Below are positions 8,573-17,522 of a stretch of 64,000 bases of DNA, piece by piece; the stretch's first letter is position 1, and the number at the start of each line of letters is the position of its first letter. This DNA comes from DATBLE01 sp963837265 (GTDB taxonomy: Bacteria > Actinomycetota > Thermoleophilia > Gaiellales > Gaiellaceae). The translations under genes were made by a program, and so were the position numbers. Location of the stretch: contig CAWIMQ010000001.1 in NCBI GenBank assembly GCA_963837265.1, positions 620,001 to 684,000 on the forward strand, in the 5' to 3' direction. A model generated the notes under the pieces. The model was not told the origin of the DNA. It was given only the letters and a program-made list of their open reading frames with translations, and did not search any database.

Positions 8573-9947
8573 CCGCGGGCGGCACGTTCTGGTTGAGGCG
8601 GAACAGGTTCTCGGGGTCGTAGCGGCGCTTGACCGCGGCGAGCCGGTCCCACGTCTCGCCCGGGTAGGCGGCGCGGACCCGTTCCGGGCCCTCCTCGCCG
8701 AGGAAGTTGACGTACGCGCCGTCGTCGCCCTGCCGCACCCGGTCGGCCGCCTCCCGGGCCCACTCCTCGTGAACCGGCGCCTCGTCCGGGGTCGCGTAGA
8801 CCGCGGCGAGGTTGACCATGATCCTGCGCGTCCGGTGGGCGAAGGCGGTCGCATCGGCCGGAACCTCTGCGAGCGCCCCGCCGAGCACGCGGATCTGCGC
8901 GAGTGCGGCCTGCGCGCCGGACGTCCGGAGCCGGTCGAGCAGCCCGGCCGCGTCGCCGGCGTCGATCGACTCGACGAACAGCGTGTGCGTGACGGCGAGC
9001 GGACGGTGCTGGCCGTTCGCGGGCGGAAACATCTCCGGGTACGAGATCGGCCGCAGCAGGTCGGCGATCGGGGTCGCGAGGGCGCGGAACGGGGCGAGCG
9101 CACGGTCCGCCGCCGCGCCGCCGCCGGCGTGCAGCATCATGGCCAGGATCACGAGCCGCCCGTACTGCTCCTCGGGGACGAACGGCAGCGGCGGAGCGGG
9201 CATGACGTTCGCGATCGTCGACAGCTCGCGTGGAGCCTCGCCGGCGGCGGCGACGAACCCGGCGACCGTCTCCGGCGTCGCGGGCAGCACCAGCATCCCG
9301 CCCGTGGCCGCGTCGAGCCGGTGCAGGCGGTACCGGAACCGCGTCGCGACCCCGAAGTTGCCGCCGCCGCCCCGAATCGCCCAGAACAGGTCCGGATGAT
9401 GGTCCCGGTCGACGCGCAGCAACCGCCCGTCGGCGGTGACGAGCTCGGCGGCCAGGAGGCTGTCGGCCGTGAGCCCGTGCCTGCGCACGAGGTAGCCGAC
9501 GCCGCCGCCGAGCGTCAGGCCGCCGATCCCGACCGAGCCGCTGTCGCCGAACGGAACGGCGAGACCGTGCGCACCGGCGGCGACTGTGACCTCGCCCGAG
9601 GTCAGGCCCGTCTCCGCCCAGGCCTCGCCGCGGCCGGGGTCGATCTGGAGGGCCTTCAGGCACGAGAGATCGAGCACGATCCCACCCTCGCTGACGCCGT
9701 GCCCTGCGGTTCCGTGACCGCCGCTGCGAACGGCGAGCTCCATGTCGTGCCCGCGCGCGAGCGCGACGACCGCAGCGACCTCTTTCGCGTCCAGCGGCCG
9801 GACGATCACCGCCGGGCGACGGTCGACGGCGGCGCTGAACACCATGCGGGCCTCGTCGTACTCGGGGTCGTCGGGGCCGATCACCGGTCCGGCGAGCTCT
9901 ACGCGGAGCCGGGAAAGGGACAGACGGGGGTGCGCAGTCGTGCTCAT
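8559..9947 (-). CDS. FAD-linked oxidoreductase, berberine bridge enzyme type
   Basis: A 462-residue flavoprotein of the PCMH/BBE family, which oxidises alcohols, sugars or alkaloid-like compounds. The FAD-binding domain has RSGGHGTAGHG with His78, the site of 8-alpha-histidyl FAD attachment, and GSVGIGGLTLGGGVGYL near 138-153. Where bicovalent members have Cys, this one has Ala161 (HGLTADSL), so a single covalent bond is expected. The C-terminal BBE motif FLGEEGPERVRAAYPGETW and NLFRLNQNVPP are present. ATG at 9947 is chosen for GGAGGAG upstream. No signal peptide is seen, so it is probably cytoplasmic. Substrate unknown. Confidence 0.88.
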   Translation of the reverse strand: MSTTAHPRLSLSRLRVELAGPVIGPDDPEYDEARMVFSAAVDRRPAVIVRPLDAKEVAAVVALARGHDMELAVRSGGHGTAGHGVSEGGIVLDLSCLKALQIDPGRGEAWAETGLTSGEVTVAAGAHGLAVPFGDSGSVGIGGLTLGGGVGYLVRRHGLTADSLLAAELVTADGRLLRVDRDHHPDLFWAIRGGGGNFGVATRFRYRLHRLDAATGGMLVLPATPETVAGFVAAAGEAPRELSTIANVMPAPPLPFVPEEQYGRLVILAMMLHAGGGAAADRALAPFRALATPIADLLRPISYPEMFPPANGQHRPLAVTHTLFVESIDAGDAAGLLDRLRTSGAQAALAQIRVLGGALAEVPADATAFAHRTRRIMVNLAAVYATPDEAPVHEEWAREAADRVRQGDDGAYVNFLGEEGPERVRAAYPGETWDRLAAVKRRYDPENLFRLNQNVPPAEEFG

Positions 9948-10010
9948 GAGGTCTCCTCCGGGTCGGTTGGCGTCGAGACCCAGCGTCGCCGTCACGAGGT
10001 GTCGGACGCC

Positions 10011-10050
10011 CTACGGCGGCCATGCTTTCGTGGGTGCGGCTATCCGAACG
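10011..10050. repeat. Dispersed ~43-base repeat, copy 3
   Basis: Third copy (TACGGCGGCCATGCTTTCGT then GGGTGCGGCTATCCGAAC). It begins directly after the stop codon of the cyclase-receiver-LuxR gene and could form a 3' hairpin for that transcript. Confidence 0.75.
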
Positions 10051-10051
10051 G

Positions 10052-11233
10052 CTACGAGCCGAGGAAGCGGAGCACCGCGAGCACGCGGCGGTGGTCCTCG
10101 GCCGCGGCGGGCAGCCGCAGCTTGGCGAAGATGCTGGTCACGTGCTTCTCGACCGCGCGCGGGGAGATGAAGAGGCGCTGGCCGATCGCCTGGTTCGTCC
10201 GGCCCTCGGCCATCAGCTCGAGCACCTCGCGCTCGCGCGGCGAGAGGCCGGCGACCGGGTCGTCGTCGCGATTCCGGCCGACCAGCTCGGCGACGACGCT
10301 CGGATCGAGCGCCGAGCCGCCCTCGGCGACGCGCCGCACGGCGGCGGTGAACTCCTCCACGTCGGAGACACGGTCCTTGAGCAGGTAGCCGAGCCCTTCG
10401 GCGGCGTCGGCGAGCAGCTCGACGGCGTAGGTGTGTGCCACGTGCTGCGAGAGGACGAGCACGCCCGTCTCGGGGTGCTTGGCGCGGATCTCGCGTGCGG
10501 CGCGGATTCCCTCGTCGGTCTGCGTGGGCGGCATGCGGATGTCGACGATCGCGACGTCCGGGTGGTAGCTGCGCACCTTGAGCATGAGGTCGTCGGCGTC
10601 TCTGGCCTGGCCGACCACCTCGATCCCGGCCTCCTCGAGGAGGCGCGCGAGACCCTCCCGGAGCAGCGTCGAGTCGTCGGCGATCACCGTGCGCAGGGCA
10701 CGGTCGCGGGCGCGGACGTCGCGGAGCGCCGGGAACTGGGCCGGGATGTCGTCGGCGACGAGCTGGAAGACGCGCTCGGGCCGGCGCAGGCCCTTGAAGT
10801 CGAACTCGCCGAGATCCCTCGCGGCGAGGCCGAGCAGCTGCGCGGCCTCCTCCGAGGCGAGGACCTGGCCGCCGTGGGCCGCCTGGCAGATCCGGGAGGC
10901 GCGATGGACGTCGATGCCGACATACCCGTCGCCGACCTTGTCGGCATCACCGCTGTGGATCCCCATCCGGATCCGTACGCGCTCTCCGGCCGCCCAGCCA
11001 TGCGCGGCGAAGGCCCGCTGGACGGCGAGCGCCGCCTCGCCTGCGGCCTCGGGCCGCTCGAACACGCAGAAGAGCTCGTCGCCGCGGCAGTCGACCTCCC
11101 TGCCGCCCGCCGCTGCGACCGCGTGACGCTGAAGCTCGCGCGCGTCCTCGAGGACACGCTGGTAGTCGTCGCCGAGCCGCCCCAGGAGCCCGGTCGAGTC
11201 CTCGACGTCGCTGAAGAGAAAGGTGAGGCTCAT
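10052..11233 (-). CDS. Adenylate/guanylate cyclase-receiver-LuxR fusion response regulator
   Basis: A 393-residue three-part protein. Residues 1-160 are a class III nucleotide cyclase domain: FLFSDVEDSTG with metal-binding Asp9, CRGDELFCVF with Asp52, then IRMGIHSGDADKVGDGYVG and HGGQVLASEEA. Residues 180-300 are a receiver with phospho-acceptor Asp231 (VAIVDIRMP). Residues 328-375 are a LuxR/NarL DNA-binding domain (LSPREREVLELMAEGRTN). Receiver-LuxR proteins are standard partners of HisKA_3 kinases. The N-terminal cyclase domain is the unusual part. ATG 11233 overlaps the stop of the kinase gene (ATGA), so both are made together. Whether the domain makes cAMP or cGMP cannot be told. Confidence 0.9.
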   Translation of the reverse strand: MSLTFLFSDVEDSTGLLGRLGDDYQRVLEDARELQRHAVAAAGGREVDCRGDELFCVFERPEAAGEAALAVQRAFAAHGWAAGERVRIRMGIHSGDADKVGDGYVGIDVHRASRICQAAHGGQVLASEEAAQLLGLAARDLGEFDFKGLRRPERVFQLVADDIPAQFPALRDVRARDRALRTVIADDSTLLREGLARLLEEAGIEVVGQARDADDLMLKVRSYHPDVAIVDIRMPPTQTDEGIRAAREIRAKHPETGVLVLSQHVAHTYAVELLADAAEGLGYLLKDRVSDVEEFTAAVRRVAEGGSALDPSVVAELVGRNRDDDPVAGLSPREREVLELMAEGRTNQAIGQRLFISPRAVEKHVTSIFAKLRLPAAAEDHRRVLAVLRFLGS

Positions 11234-13887
11234 CGCACCGGGAGCTCGGCCCGCACCATCGTTCCGGTTCCGGCGGCGCTCTCGACCTCGAGGCGGCCCG
11301 CGAGCGTCTCGACGCGGTCGCGGAGGCCCCACAGGCCCGAGCCCGCCTGCGGGTCCGCCCCGCCCTCCCCGTCGTCCTCGACCTCGACGAGGGCGGAGCC
11401 GTTCGCGTGGACGATGCGCACCGTGGCCGTGCCGGCGCGCGCGTGCTTGACCACGTTGGCGAGCGCCTCGGAGACGACGTAGTACGCGGCCGCCTCGACC
11501 GGCTCGGGAAGGCGCCGGGAGAGCTCCACGTCGAGCGCGACCGGAACCGGCGTGCGGGCCGCCAGCACCTCGAGCGCGGTCGCCAGGCCACGCTCGGTGA
11601 GGACGGCGGGGTGGATCCCCTGCGCCAGCTCGCGCAGCTCGTTCAGCGCCTCGGCCAGCTCGTCCGCGGCGACCCCGATGTGCTCTTCGGCCGCGCGGGG
11701 GTCGCTGCGGATCTTCCCCTGCGCGAGCCGCAGCCCGACGGAAAGGGCGACGAGCCGCTGCTGCGCCCCGTCGTGGAGATTCCGCTCGAGCCGCCGGCGC
11801 TCCGCGTCGCTCGCCTCGACGATGCGCAGGCGCGACGCGGCGAGCTCGTCGCGCGCCTGCGCGCTCGCGACCGCGAGCGCGACGAGCTCGCCGAACGCCT
11901 CCAGGCGCTGCTCGGTCTCTCGCGGCAGCATGTCTCCCTCGCGGAGCGCCGCGATCAGCACGCCCCAGGTCGAGCCGGCGACGGTGATCGGCACGCCGAT
12001 GCTCGTGGAGATGCCGAGTGACCGCAGCCGGGCTGCGAGGCCGCCCGGAAGCTCGCGATAGTCGACCCGCGCGGCCGCACCGGTCCGCAGGACCTGCAAG
12101 GCGGCCCCCTCCTCGAGCGGCATGCTCGTCCCCACCTCGAGCGCGCCCTTCGGCTCTCCGAACTTCCCCACGATGGTCAGCGTCCGGCCGCCCTCGTCGA
12201 AGCGGTCGAGCACCGTCGACCGGAGCCCCAGGAGGAGGCCGACCTCCTCCGTGACCGTCTGGAACACCCGCTCGGGCCGAGCGCCCCCGGCGACGAGGGT
12301 CGCCACGCGCCGGAGCGCCGCCTGTTCCTCCGCCAGACGGCGCAGCTCGGCCTCCGCCCGCCGCTGCTCGGTGAAGTCGCGCACGATCGTCACCACCTCG
12401 TCGCTGCCGCTCGGAACCATCCGCGACTCCTTCCACCGGGGCACGCCTCCGATCTCCAGCTCGTACTCGACCGTGCTCATCGCCCCGGTCTGGAGAGCAC
12501 GCCCGACGCACGCGAGGACCGCCTCGGCGACTGCAGGCGGAAGCACGTCCCGGACGTTCCGGCCGATCAGCTCCTCCGGCCGACGAACCAGAGCCGAAGG
12601 ATCGTCGGCCCTGATGTCGAGGTAGGTGCCGTCCAGCGTGGAGCGAATCATCAGGTCCGGGAGCGCGTCCAGCAAGGCCCGGTTGTGCGTCTCGACCCGC
12701 TGGACCGTCGCCAGCGCGCGCTCGTTCGCGAGCGCGAACCCGGCGGCGGCGCTGACCGCGTTCAGGAGCTCCGGGCTCAGCCGCAGCGACCGGTCGTGCA
12801 CCAGCGCGCCGACCGGCTCGCCCTGGTGGTGGATCGCCGTCGCCACCTGCCCCTCCCCGGGTCGCGGCAGCAGGGAGAGGCCGCCGGCCCGGTCGACGTA
12901 CGCGCCGTCCTCCGGCCGGATGCGGACGAGCTCGAGCGACGGGTCGCCGAGGGCGCGCCGGAGGGCGTCCTCGAGCGTCTGCGGCCGGCCCTGCTCCCGC
13001 AGCTCGACCAGCATCTCGCCCACCGCCGCCCGCGAGAGCCGCCCGCGGACGAGGATCCCGAGGAAGGTGCCCGGGAGCCCGAGGGCGGCGATCAGGCCGA
13101 GCCCGATCCCGATCACCGCGGCCCTCGACGACAACGGTGCGAGCACGAGCCCGGCGGAGACCAGCACCAGCGCGACCTTGCCGCCGACGAGGACCGGAAC
13201 GAGCTGCCTTCTCGCCGCCGGCGTCGCCGCACGGGCCTGACGCGAGAGGACGACGGCGGCGGCGAGCGCCAGCCCGACCGCGATCGCCGCCTCCAGCTCC
13301 TCCAGGGCGGTGGCGAGCGTCGCGTGCGAGACGACCAGCGCGACGTTCCGCGGATGGTCGCTGTGCCAGCGCGTGAGCGGGTCGAAGAGGGTCGCGAGCG
13401 CCTGGACGGCGAGCACGTCGAGGTAGGCGGCGAGGGCGAGGAGCCGGTTCGAGCGCGAGCCGAGCCGCCCGTCCGGAAACGCGAGGAGCGCGTGCACGAG
13501 AACGGCGAACACGAGGTTGGCGCTGACCACGCCGACCGTGTACGGCACGGCGCCGTTCGCATCGTGGAGCGCGCCGAGCAGCGAGGAGAAGCCGACGGCG
13601 GCGAGCAGCAGCCCGAAGCGGGCGAACGCCGGCCGCCGGAGCGCCACGAGCCCGGCGCCGACGAACGACAGGCACAGGACGACCTCGAGAATCGCGTGGC
13701 CGAGCGGGTCGGGAGCGTGCCGGCTGACCGCGGTCAGGTAGACGGCGCCGCCGGTCGCGGCCAGCGCGGCGGCCCCGAGCCCGAGCGCGAGCCCGGCGCG
13801 AAGCGGTGGCGGGGGACCGTCCCTCGCCCGCCAGGCCGCGAGCGGGGCCCGGGCTGACCCGCCGGGCGTGACCGCCTGGCCGGTCAT
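11230..13887 (-). CDS. Hybrid-input membrane histidine kinase, HisKA_3/NarL type with PAS and GAF
   Basis: An 885-residue sensor kinase. The N-terminal ~300 residues contain about eight hydrophobic segments. A PAS domain follows near 395-510 (RALLDALPDLMIRSTLDGTY), a GAF domain near 530-670, and the HisKA_3 dimerisation box with phospho-accepting His in ERNLHDGAQQRLVAL near 700. The ATPase domain ends with VEVEDDGEGG and GSGLWGLRDRVETLAGRL. It should phosphorylate the neighbouring receivers. Its ATG overlaps the stop of the upstream receiver gene and its stop overlaps the ATG of the downstream regulator, giving a tight three-gene operon. The signal sensed is unknown. Confidence 0.9.
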   Translation of the reverse strand: MTGQAVTPGGSARAPLAAWRARDGPPPPLRAGLALGLGAAALAATGGAVYLTAVSRHAPDPLGHAILEVVLCLSFVGAGLVALRRPAFARFGLLLAAVGFSSLLGALHDANGAVPYTVGVVSANLVFAVLVHALLAFPDGRLGSRSNRLLALAAYLDVLAVQALATLFDPLTRWHSDHPRNVALVVSHATLATALEELEAAIAVGLALAAAVVLSRQARAATPAARRQLVPVLVGGKVALVLVSAGLVLAPLSSRAAVIGIGLGLIAALGLPGTFLGILVRGRLSRAAVGEMLVELREQGRPQTLEDALRRALGDPSLELVRIRPEDGAYVDRAGGLSLLPRPGEGQVATAIHHQGEPVGALVHDRSLRLSPELLNAVSAAAGFALANERALATVQRVETHNRALLDALPDLMIRSTLDGTYLDIRADDPSALVRRPEELIGRNVRDVLPPAVAEAVLACVGRALQTGAMSTVEYELEIGGVPRWKESRMVPSGSDEVVTIVRDFTEQRRAEAELRRLAEEQAALRRVATLVAGGARPERVFQTVTEEVGLLLGLRSTVLDRFDEGGRTLTIVGKFGEPKGALEVGTSMPLEEGAALQVLRTGAAARVDYRELPGGLAARLRSLGISTSIGVPITVAGSTWGVLIAALREGDMLPRETEQRLEAFGELVALAVASAQARDELAASRLRIVEASDAERRRLERNLHDGAQQRLVALSVGLRLAQGKIRSDPRAAEEHIGVAADELAEALNELRELAQGIHPAVLTERGLATALEVLAARTPVPVALDVELSRRLPEPVEAAAYYVVSEALANVVKHARAGTATVRIVHANGSALVEVEDDGEGGADPQAGSGLWGLRDRVETLAGRLEVESAAGTGTMVRAELPVR

Positions 13888-14276
13888 TCGAGCAAGCGCT
13901 CCAGCGCCGCTCCGGAGAGCTCCGCCTTGGAGACGAATCCGCGCGCTCCGCTCTCGCCGATCAGCGGGCCGTACTCGGCGCCGTCGCGGCTGGAGACGAG
14001 CACGATCGCCAGGCCGGCGTCCTCGGCCAGCAGGCGCGAGGCGACCTCGAAGCCGTCGAGGTCCGGGAGCTGGATGTCCAGCAGGACGAGGTCGGGCCCG
14101 AGCTCGGCGGCGAGCGCGACCGCCTCGGCCCCGTCCGCGGCCTCCCCGACGACGTCGAACCCCTCGGCGGTCAGCAGGGACCGGGCGCAGCGGCGGAAGC
14201 TGGGGTGGTCGTCGACGACCAGCACGGTGCGGACGCTACGCGCCTCCACCACCGGCTCCCGCTGCCTCGCGACCAT
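13884..14276 (-). CDS. Stand-alone receiver-domain response regulator
   Basis: A 130-residue CheY-like protein with no output domain. The acidic pocket is VVDDHPSF (Asp22-Asp23), the phospho-acceptor is Asp67 in DLVLLDIQLPDLDGFEV, and the conserved Thr/Ser and Lys are seen in VLVSSRDG and FVSKAEL. It is the first gene of the operon with the HisKA_3 kinase and the cyclase-LuxR regulator. The GTG at 14276 precedes a 16-residue lead before the first strand, so an internal start is possible. It may act as a phosphate sink or act on the cyclase domain, which is inference. Confidence 0.88.
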   Translation of the reverse strand: MVARQREPVVEARSVRTVLVVDDHPSFRRCARSLLTAEGFDVVGEAADGAEAVALAAELGPDLVLLDIQLPDLDGFEVASRLLAEDAGLAIVLVSSRDGAEYGPLIGESGARGFVSKAELSGAALERLLE

Positions 14277-14297
14277 CGCGGTCAGGTGTACCCACCA

Positions 14298-16527
14298 CTA
14301 CTCGTGTTCGAACGCGGGCGGGGCCTCGGGCGCGCGCCCACGCTCCCGGCTCCACGGCCGGGACGCCGACGCGAGCTCGAAGCGCGGCAGCCACTCGAGC
14401 CACCTGGGCAGGTACCAGTTCCACTCGCCGAGCAGCTTCATCACCGCCGGGAGCAGCACCGCGCGCACGACCGTAGAGTCGATCAGGATCGCCGCCGCGA
14501 GCCCGAAGCCCATCTGCTTGATGTCGAGCGTCCGCAGCGTGACGAAGATCGCGAACACCGCGACCATGACCACGGCGGCGCTGGTCACCGTCCCCGCGGT
14601 GCGCTTGATCCCGGTCGCGACCGCCTGCTCGGTCGGCATTCCCTCGTCGTGGAGCTCCTTCACCCGGCTGAGGATGAAGACGTGGTAGTCCATCGAGAGC
14701 CCGAACAGGATCACGAACATGAACAGGGGCAGCCAGGACGTGATCGCGCCGTTCGAATGGAAGCCGAGAATCCCCTCCGCCCAGCCGTGCTGGAAGACGA
14801 GCACCAGCAGGCCGTAGGCGGCGCCGACCGAGAGCAGGTTCAGCAACACGGCCTTGACGGGGATCACGAGCGACCGGAAGGTCACGAGCAGGAGCAGGAA
14901 GCAGAGCGCGAGCACGAAGGCGAACACGAGCGGCGCGTGACTCTTCATCTGCTCGTTGAAGTCGTGGGTGCCGGCGGTCTCGCCGGTGACGGCGGCCTCG
15001 ACCCCCGGGACGGCGCCCAGGGTCGAGGGAATCACCCGGTCGCGGAGCGTGCTCAGCGCCGCCACCGACGCCCCGTTGTCGCCGTTCCCCTGGAGCGAGA
15101 TCGAGATGGTCTCGACGGTGCGGGCCGGGTTGATCTCGGTCGAGATCGGCTCGAACATCTGCCCGCTCGCGAGCGCCTCCCGCTTCAGGCCGGCGATCGC
15201 CCGCCGGACCCTCGGCCCGGTCACGTCGGGCGCCGAGACGACGACCTTGGCCGGCGTCTGCGCGCCCGGGAACGACGCCTGGATCGCCTCGTAGGTACGG
15301 ACGATCGGCAACGACTTGGGCAGGTCGGTGAAGCTGGGGAGCTGGGTGTGCATCGTCAGCGTCGGCACCGCCAGCGCCAGCAGCGCCCCGCCCGAGAGCA
15401 CGGCGGCGAGGGCGGGACGGCGCAGGACGCGGTCGAGGACGAAGCTCCAGACGCGCGACTCGCCGGCGCGGCGGCGGGCGAGCAGGGGGATCCGGCCCCG
15501 GTCGACCCGGTGGCCGAGCTTCCCGAGCAGGGCCGGCAGGATCGAGAGCGACCCGATCAGGGCGACCGCGACCATCAGCATCGCCCCGACCGCGATCGAG
15601 GTGAAGACCGCGTTGCCGGTGAACAGCATCCCGGCCATCGCGATCAGAACCGTCAGGCCGGAGACGAAGACGGCGTGCCCGGAGGTGCGGGCCGCCTTCA
15701 GCAGCGCGTCCCGCGGCGAGAGGCCGCGCTCCCGCTCCTCACGCTCGCGGCGCAGGTAGAACAGCGAGTAGTCGACCCCGACCGCCATCCCGATCAGCAG
15801 GATCACCGACTTGGTCGGATCGCCCGCGGCGACCAGGTGGCTGGCGAGCGAGGAGAGGCCGATCGTGGCCAGCACGCCGGAGAAGGCGAGCAGCACAGGC
15901 AGGCCCGCCGCGACGAGCGCGCCGAAGGCCACGATCAGGATGACGAGGGTGACGGGCAGCGACGAGTACTCGGCCCGCTGGAAGTCGCTGTTGAGCGTGT
16001 TGCTCAGCTCGTGGTTCGCGCTCGCGAAGCCGAACTCGGCCACGGTGAAGCCGGCGTGCCGCGCCTGGGCTCCTGCAACGGCATCCAGGATCGGCTGCAC
16101 CTTCTCGTCGGCCTTGTCCTGGTCGCCCCCGATCTCGAACTGGACGAGCGCCGAGCGGTGGTCGTCGGCGACCTGGCCGCTGTTCGCCGGCCGGAGCGGC
16201 GAGCGCACCCGCTGCACCTGCGGCAGCGCGGTGACCGTGCGAACGACGTCCGCGACCGTTGCGCGGAAGCCGGGGTCGGCGAGCGTGCGCGTCTTCGACT
16301 GCACGAGCACGCTCTCGCCGGCGTGGTTCGGGAACCCCGCGTCGCTGCAGGATCTGCTCCGCCCGCTTCGCCCCCCCGGCGGCGGTGTCCGCCTGCTTCA
16401 GCATCTTCGTGCCGGCAACCGAGCCCAGCGCGACCGCGACGACGCAGAAGGCGAGCCAGGCCGAGACGGCGGTCTTCCAGCGGCCGGCGCTCCAGCGGCC
16501 GGCGCGTGCGGCGATGTTGAACCTCAT
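14298..16527 (-). CDS. MMPL-family RND transporter (apparent frameshift near the N-terminus)
   Basis: A MmpL/SecDF-type exporter of about 740 residues with two sets of membrane helices around periplasmic loops. The motifs are GMAVGVDYSLFYLRR in the first half and FGLSMDYHVFILSRVKE in the second, as in actinobacterial lipid/antibiotic exporters. The start ATG at 16527 has AGGAGG six bases upstream and opens with FNIAARAGRW and a first helix, but that frame fails after LQRRG near 16338. The rest continues one frame over (GESVLVQSKTRTLADPGF). Dropping one base from the CCCC run at 16335-16338 restores a continuous protein. No regulator is adjacent. Confidence 0.88.
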
Positions 16528-16600
16528 CGGGCGCCTCCTGTCTCGTCGATTCCTCGACCTCCACCCTGCCTACCGCGGGCGGGCACGCCAATGGGGGGAT

Positions 16601-16631
16601 CCGGCATCCGGGGGTGCGGGGATCCGTACTC
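16601..16631. repeat. Degenerate copy 4 of the dispersed repeat
   Basis: The sequence GGCATCCGGGGGTGCGGGGA then TCCGTACTC resembles the core GCTTTCGCGGGTGCGGCTAT then CCGAACTC of the copies near 7561, 8530 and 10011. It lies between the MMPL start and the end of the coiled-coil gene. It is diverged, so the assignment is tentative. Confidence 0.4.
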
Positions 16632-16703
16632 TCGGGCCTGCAGCCTGCCCCCAGGCCGCCCTTTGGAACGGCCGGGTGCCTGCCCGGCCGCGCCCCGGCC
16701 GGG

Positions 16704-17408
16704 CTAGCGGGCGCTCGCCTGCTTGTCGGCGAGCCTGCGGAGCGCGGCCGCGTATGCGGCCGCCTGCGCGGTGAACCGCTCGACCGCGGTCGCGTAGCCG
16801 CCGGCGTCGGCGCCGAGCGTCTCCGCCGCAGAGCGGACGCTCGTGACCGCGGGCTGCAGGTAGTCGAGCTGTGCCTTCAGATACGAGGGATCGAGCGAGC
16901 CGACGCTCGTGCTCGTGATGTAGGCGAGCACCGAGACGAGGTCGTTGCCGAGCGCGGCGGCGAGCTTCGAGACCGAGACGGCCCGGTGTTGCAGGGATCC
17001 TCCCCGGTCCTGCAGGCGGCCGGCGCTCGCGACCAGGGCGGTGTTCTCCCGGAGCAGCGCCTGCGCCGCCGTGCGCAGCCGCGCCGAGCCCTGCTCGAGC
17101 CGGGCCGAGACCGCACGGCTGTCATGGAGACGCGTCTGCAGGCCCGTGTTCGCCGCCCGCAGGCTCGTGATCTCCGCCGCCAGCGCGCGCGCGTCCGCCC
17201 GGCTCGCGGCGAGCTTCTCCTCCGCCGCATGCCTGCCGCTCACGTCGCGGTTCCAGAAGCCGACCAGGACGGCTGCGCTCAGCGCCGCGCCCGACAGCAT
17301 CGCGGCGACGACGAGCACGGCGGTCCGCAAGCGGGCCAGCCCGCGCCAGCGCAGGCGAAAGCGGCCGCCGCCGTCCCACCAGTCCCGCTCGCGTCTCGAA
17401 GAGAGCAC
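16704..17408 (-). CDS. Membrane-anchored coiled-coil protein of unknown function
   Basis: A 234-residue protein with one N-terminal membrane helix (LRTAVLVVAAMLSGAALSAA near 22-41) and a long extracytoplasmic region rich in Ala, Arg and Leu heptads (KLAASRADARALAAEITSL, ALLRENTALVASAGRLQ) typical of coiled coil. No enzyme motif was seen. GTG at 17408 is the only start near the helix. A strong AAGGAGG lies about 28 bases further up, which is too far for normal initiation, so the start is uncertain. It is transcribed divergently from the TPR-CHAT protease gene across a 114-base gap and may belong to the same system. Confidence 0.65.
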   Translation of the reverse strand: MLSSRRERDWWDGGGRFRLRWRGLARLRTAVLVVAAMLSGAALSAAVLVGFWNRDVSGRHAAEEKLAASRADARALAAEITSLRAANTGLQTRLHDSRAVSARLEQGSARLRTAAQALLRENTALVASAGRLQDRGGSLQHRAVSVSKLAAALGNDLVSVLAYITSTSVGSLDPSYLKAQLDYLQPAVTSVRSAAETLGADAGGYATAVERFTAQAAAYAAALRRLADKQASAR

Positions 17409-17508
17409 CAGGCTGCTTTTCGGTGTCCGCGCGGCTCCTCCTTGCCGGCCCGGAACCGGCAGCACGGCGGCCGAGCGTGCGTCGGCCGTGCCCGGGCCCG
17501 GTCGGGCG

Positions 17509-17514
17509 TAGTGT
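17509..17514 (+). promoter_or_regulatory. TANNNT -10 box for the CHAT gene (leaderless)
   Basis: TAGTGT ends eight bases before GTG 17523 and no Shine-Dalgarno precedes that codon. Both fit a leaderless transcript. No clear -35 was found. Confidence 0.4.
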
Positions 17515-17522
17515 TCGCCGCC

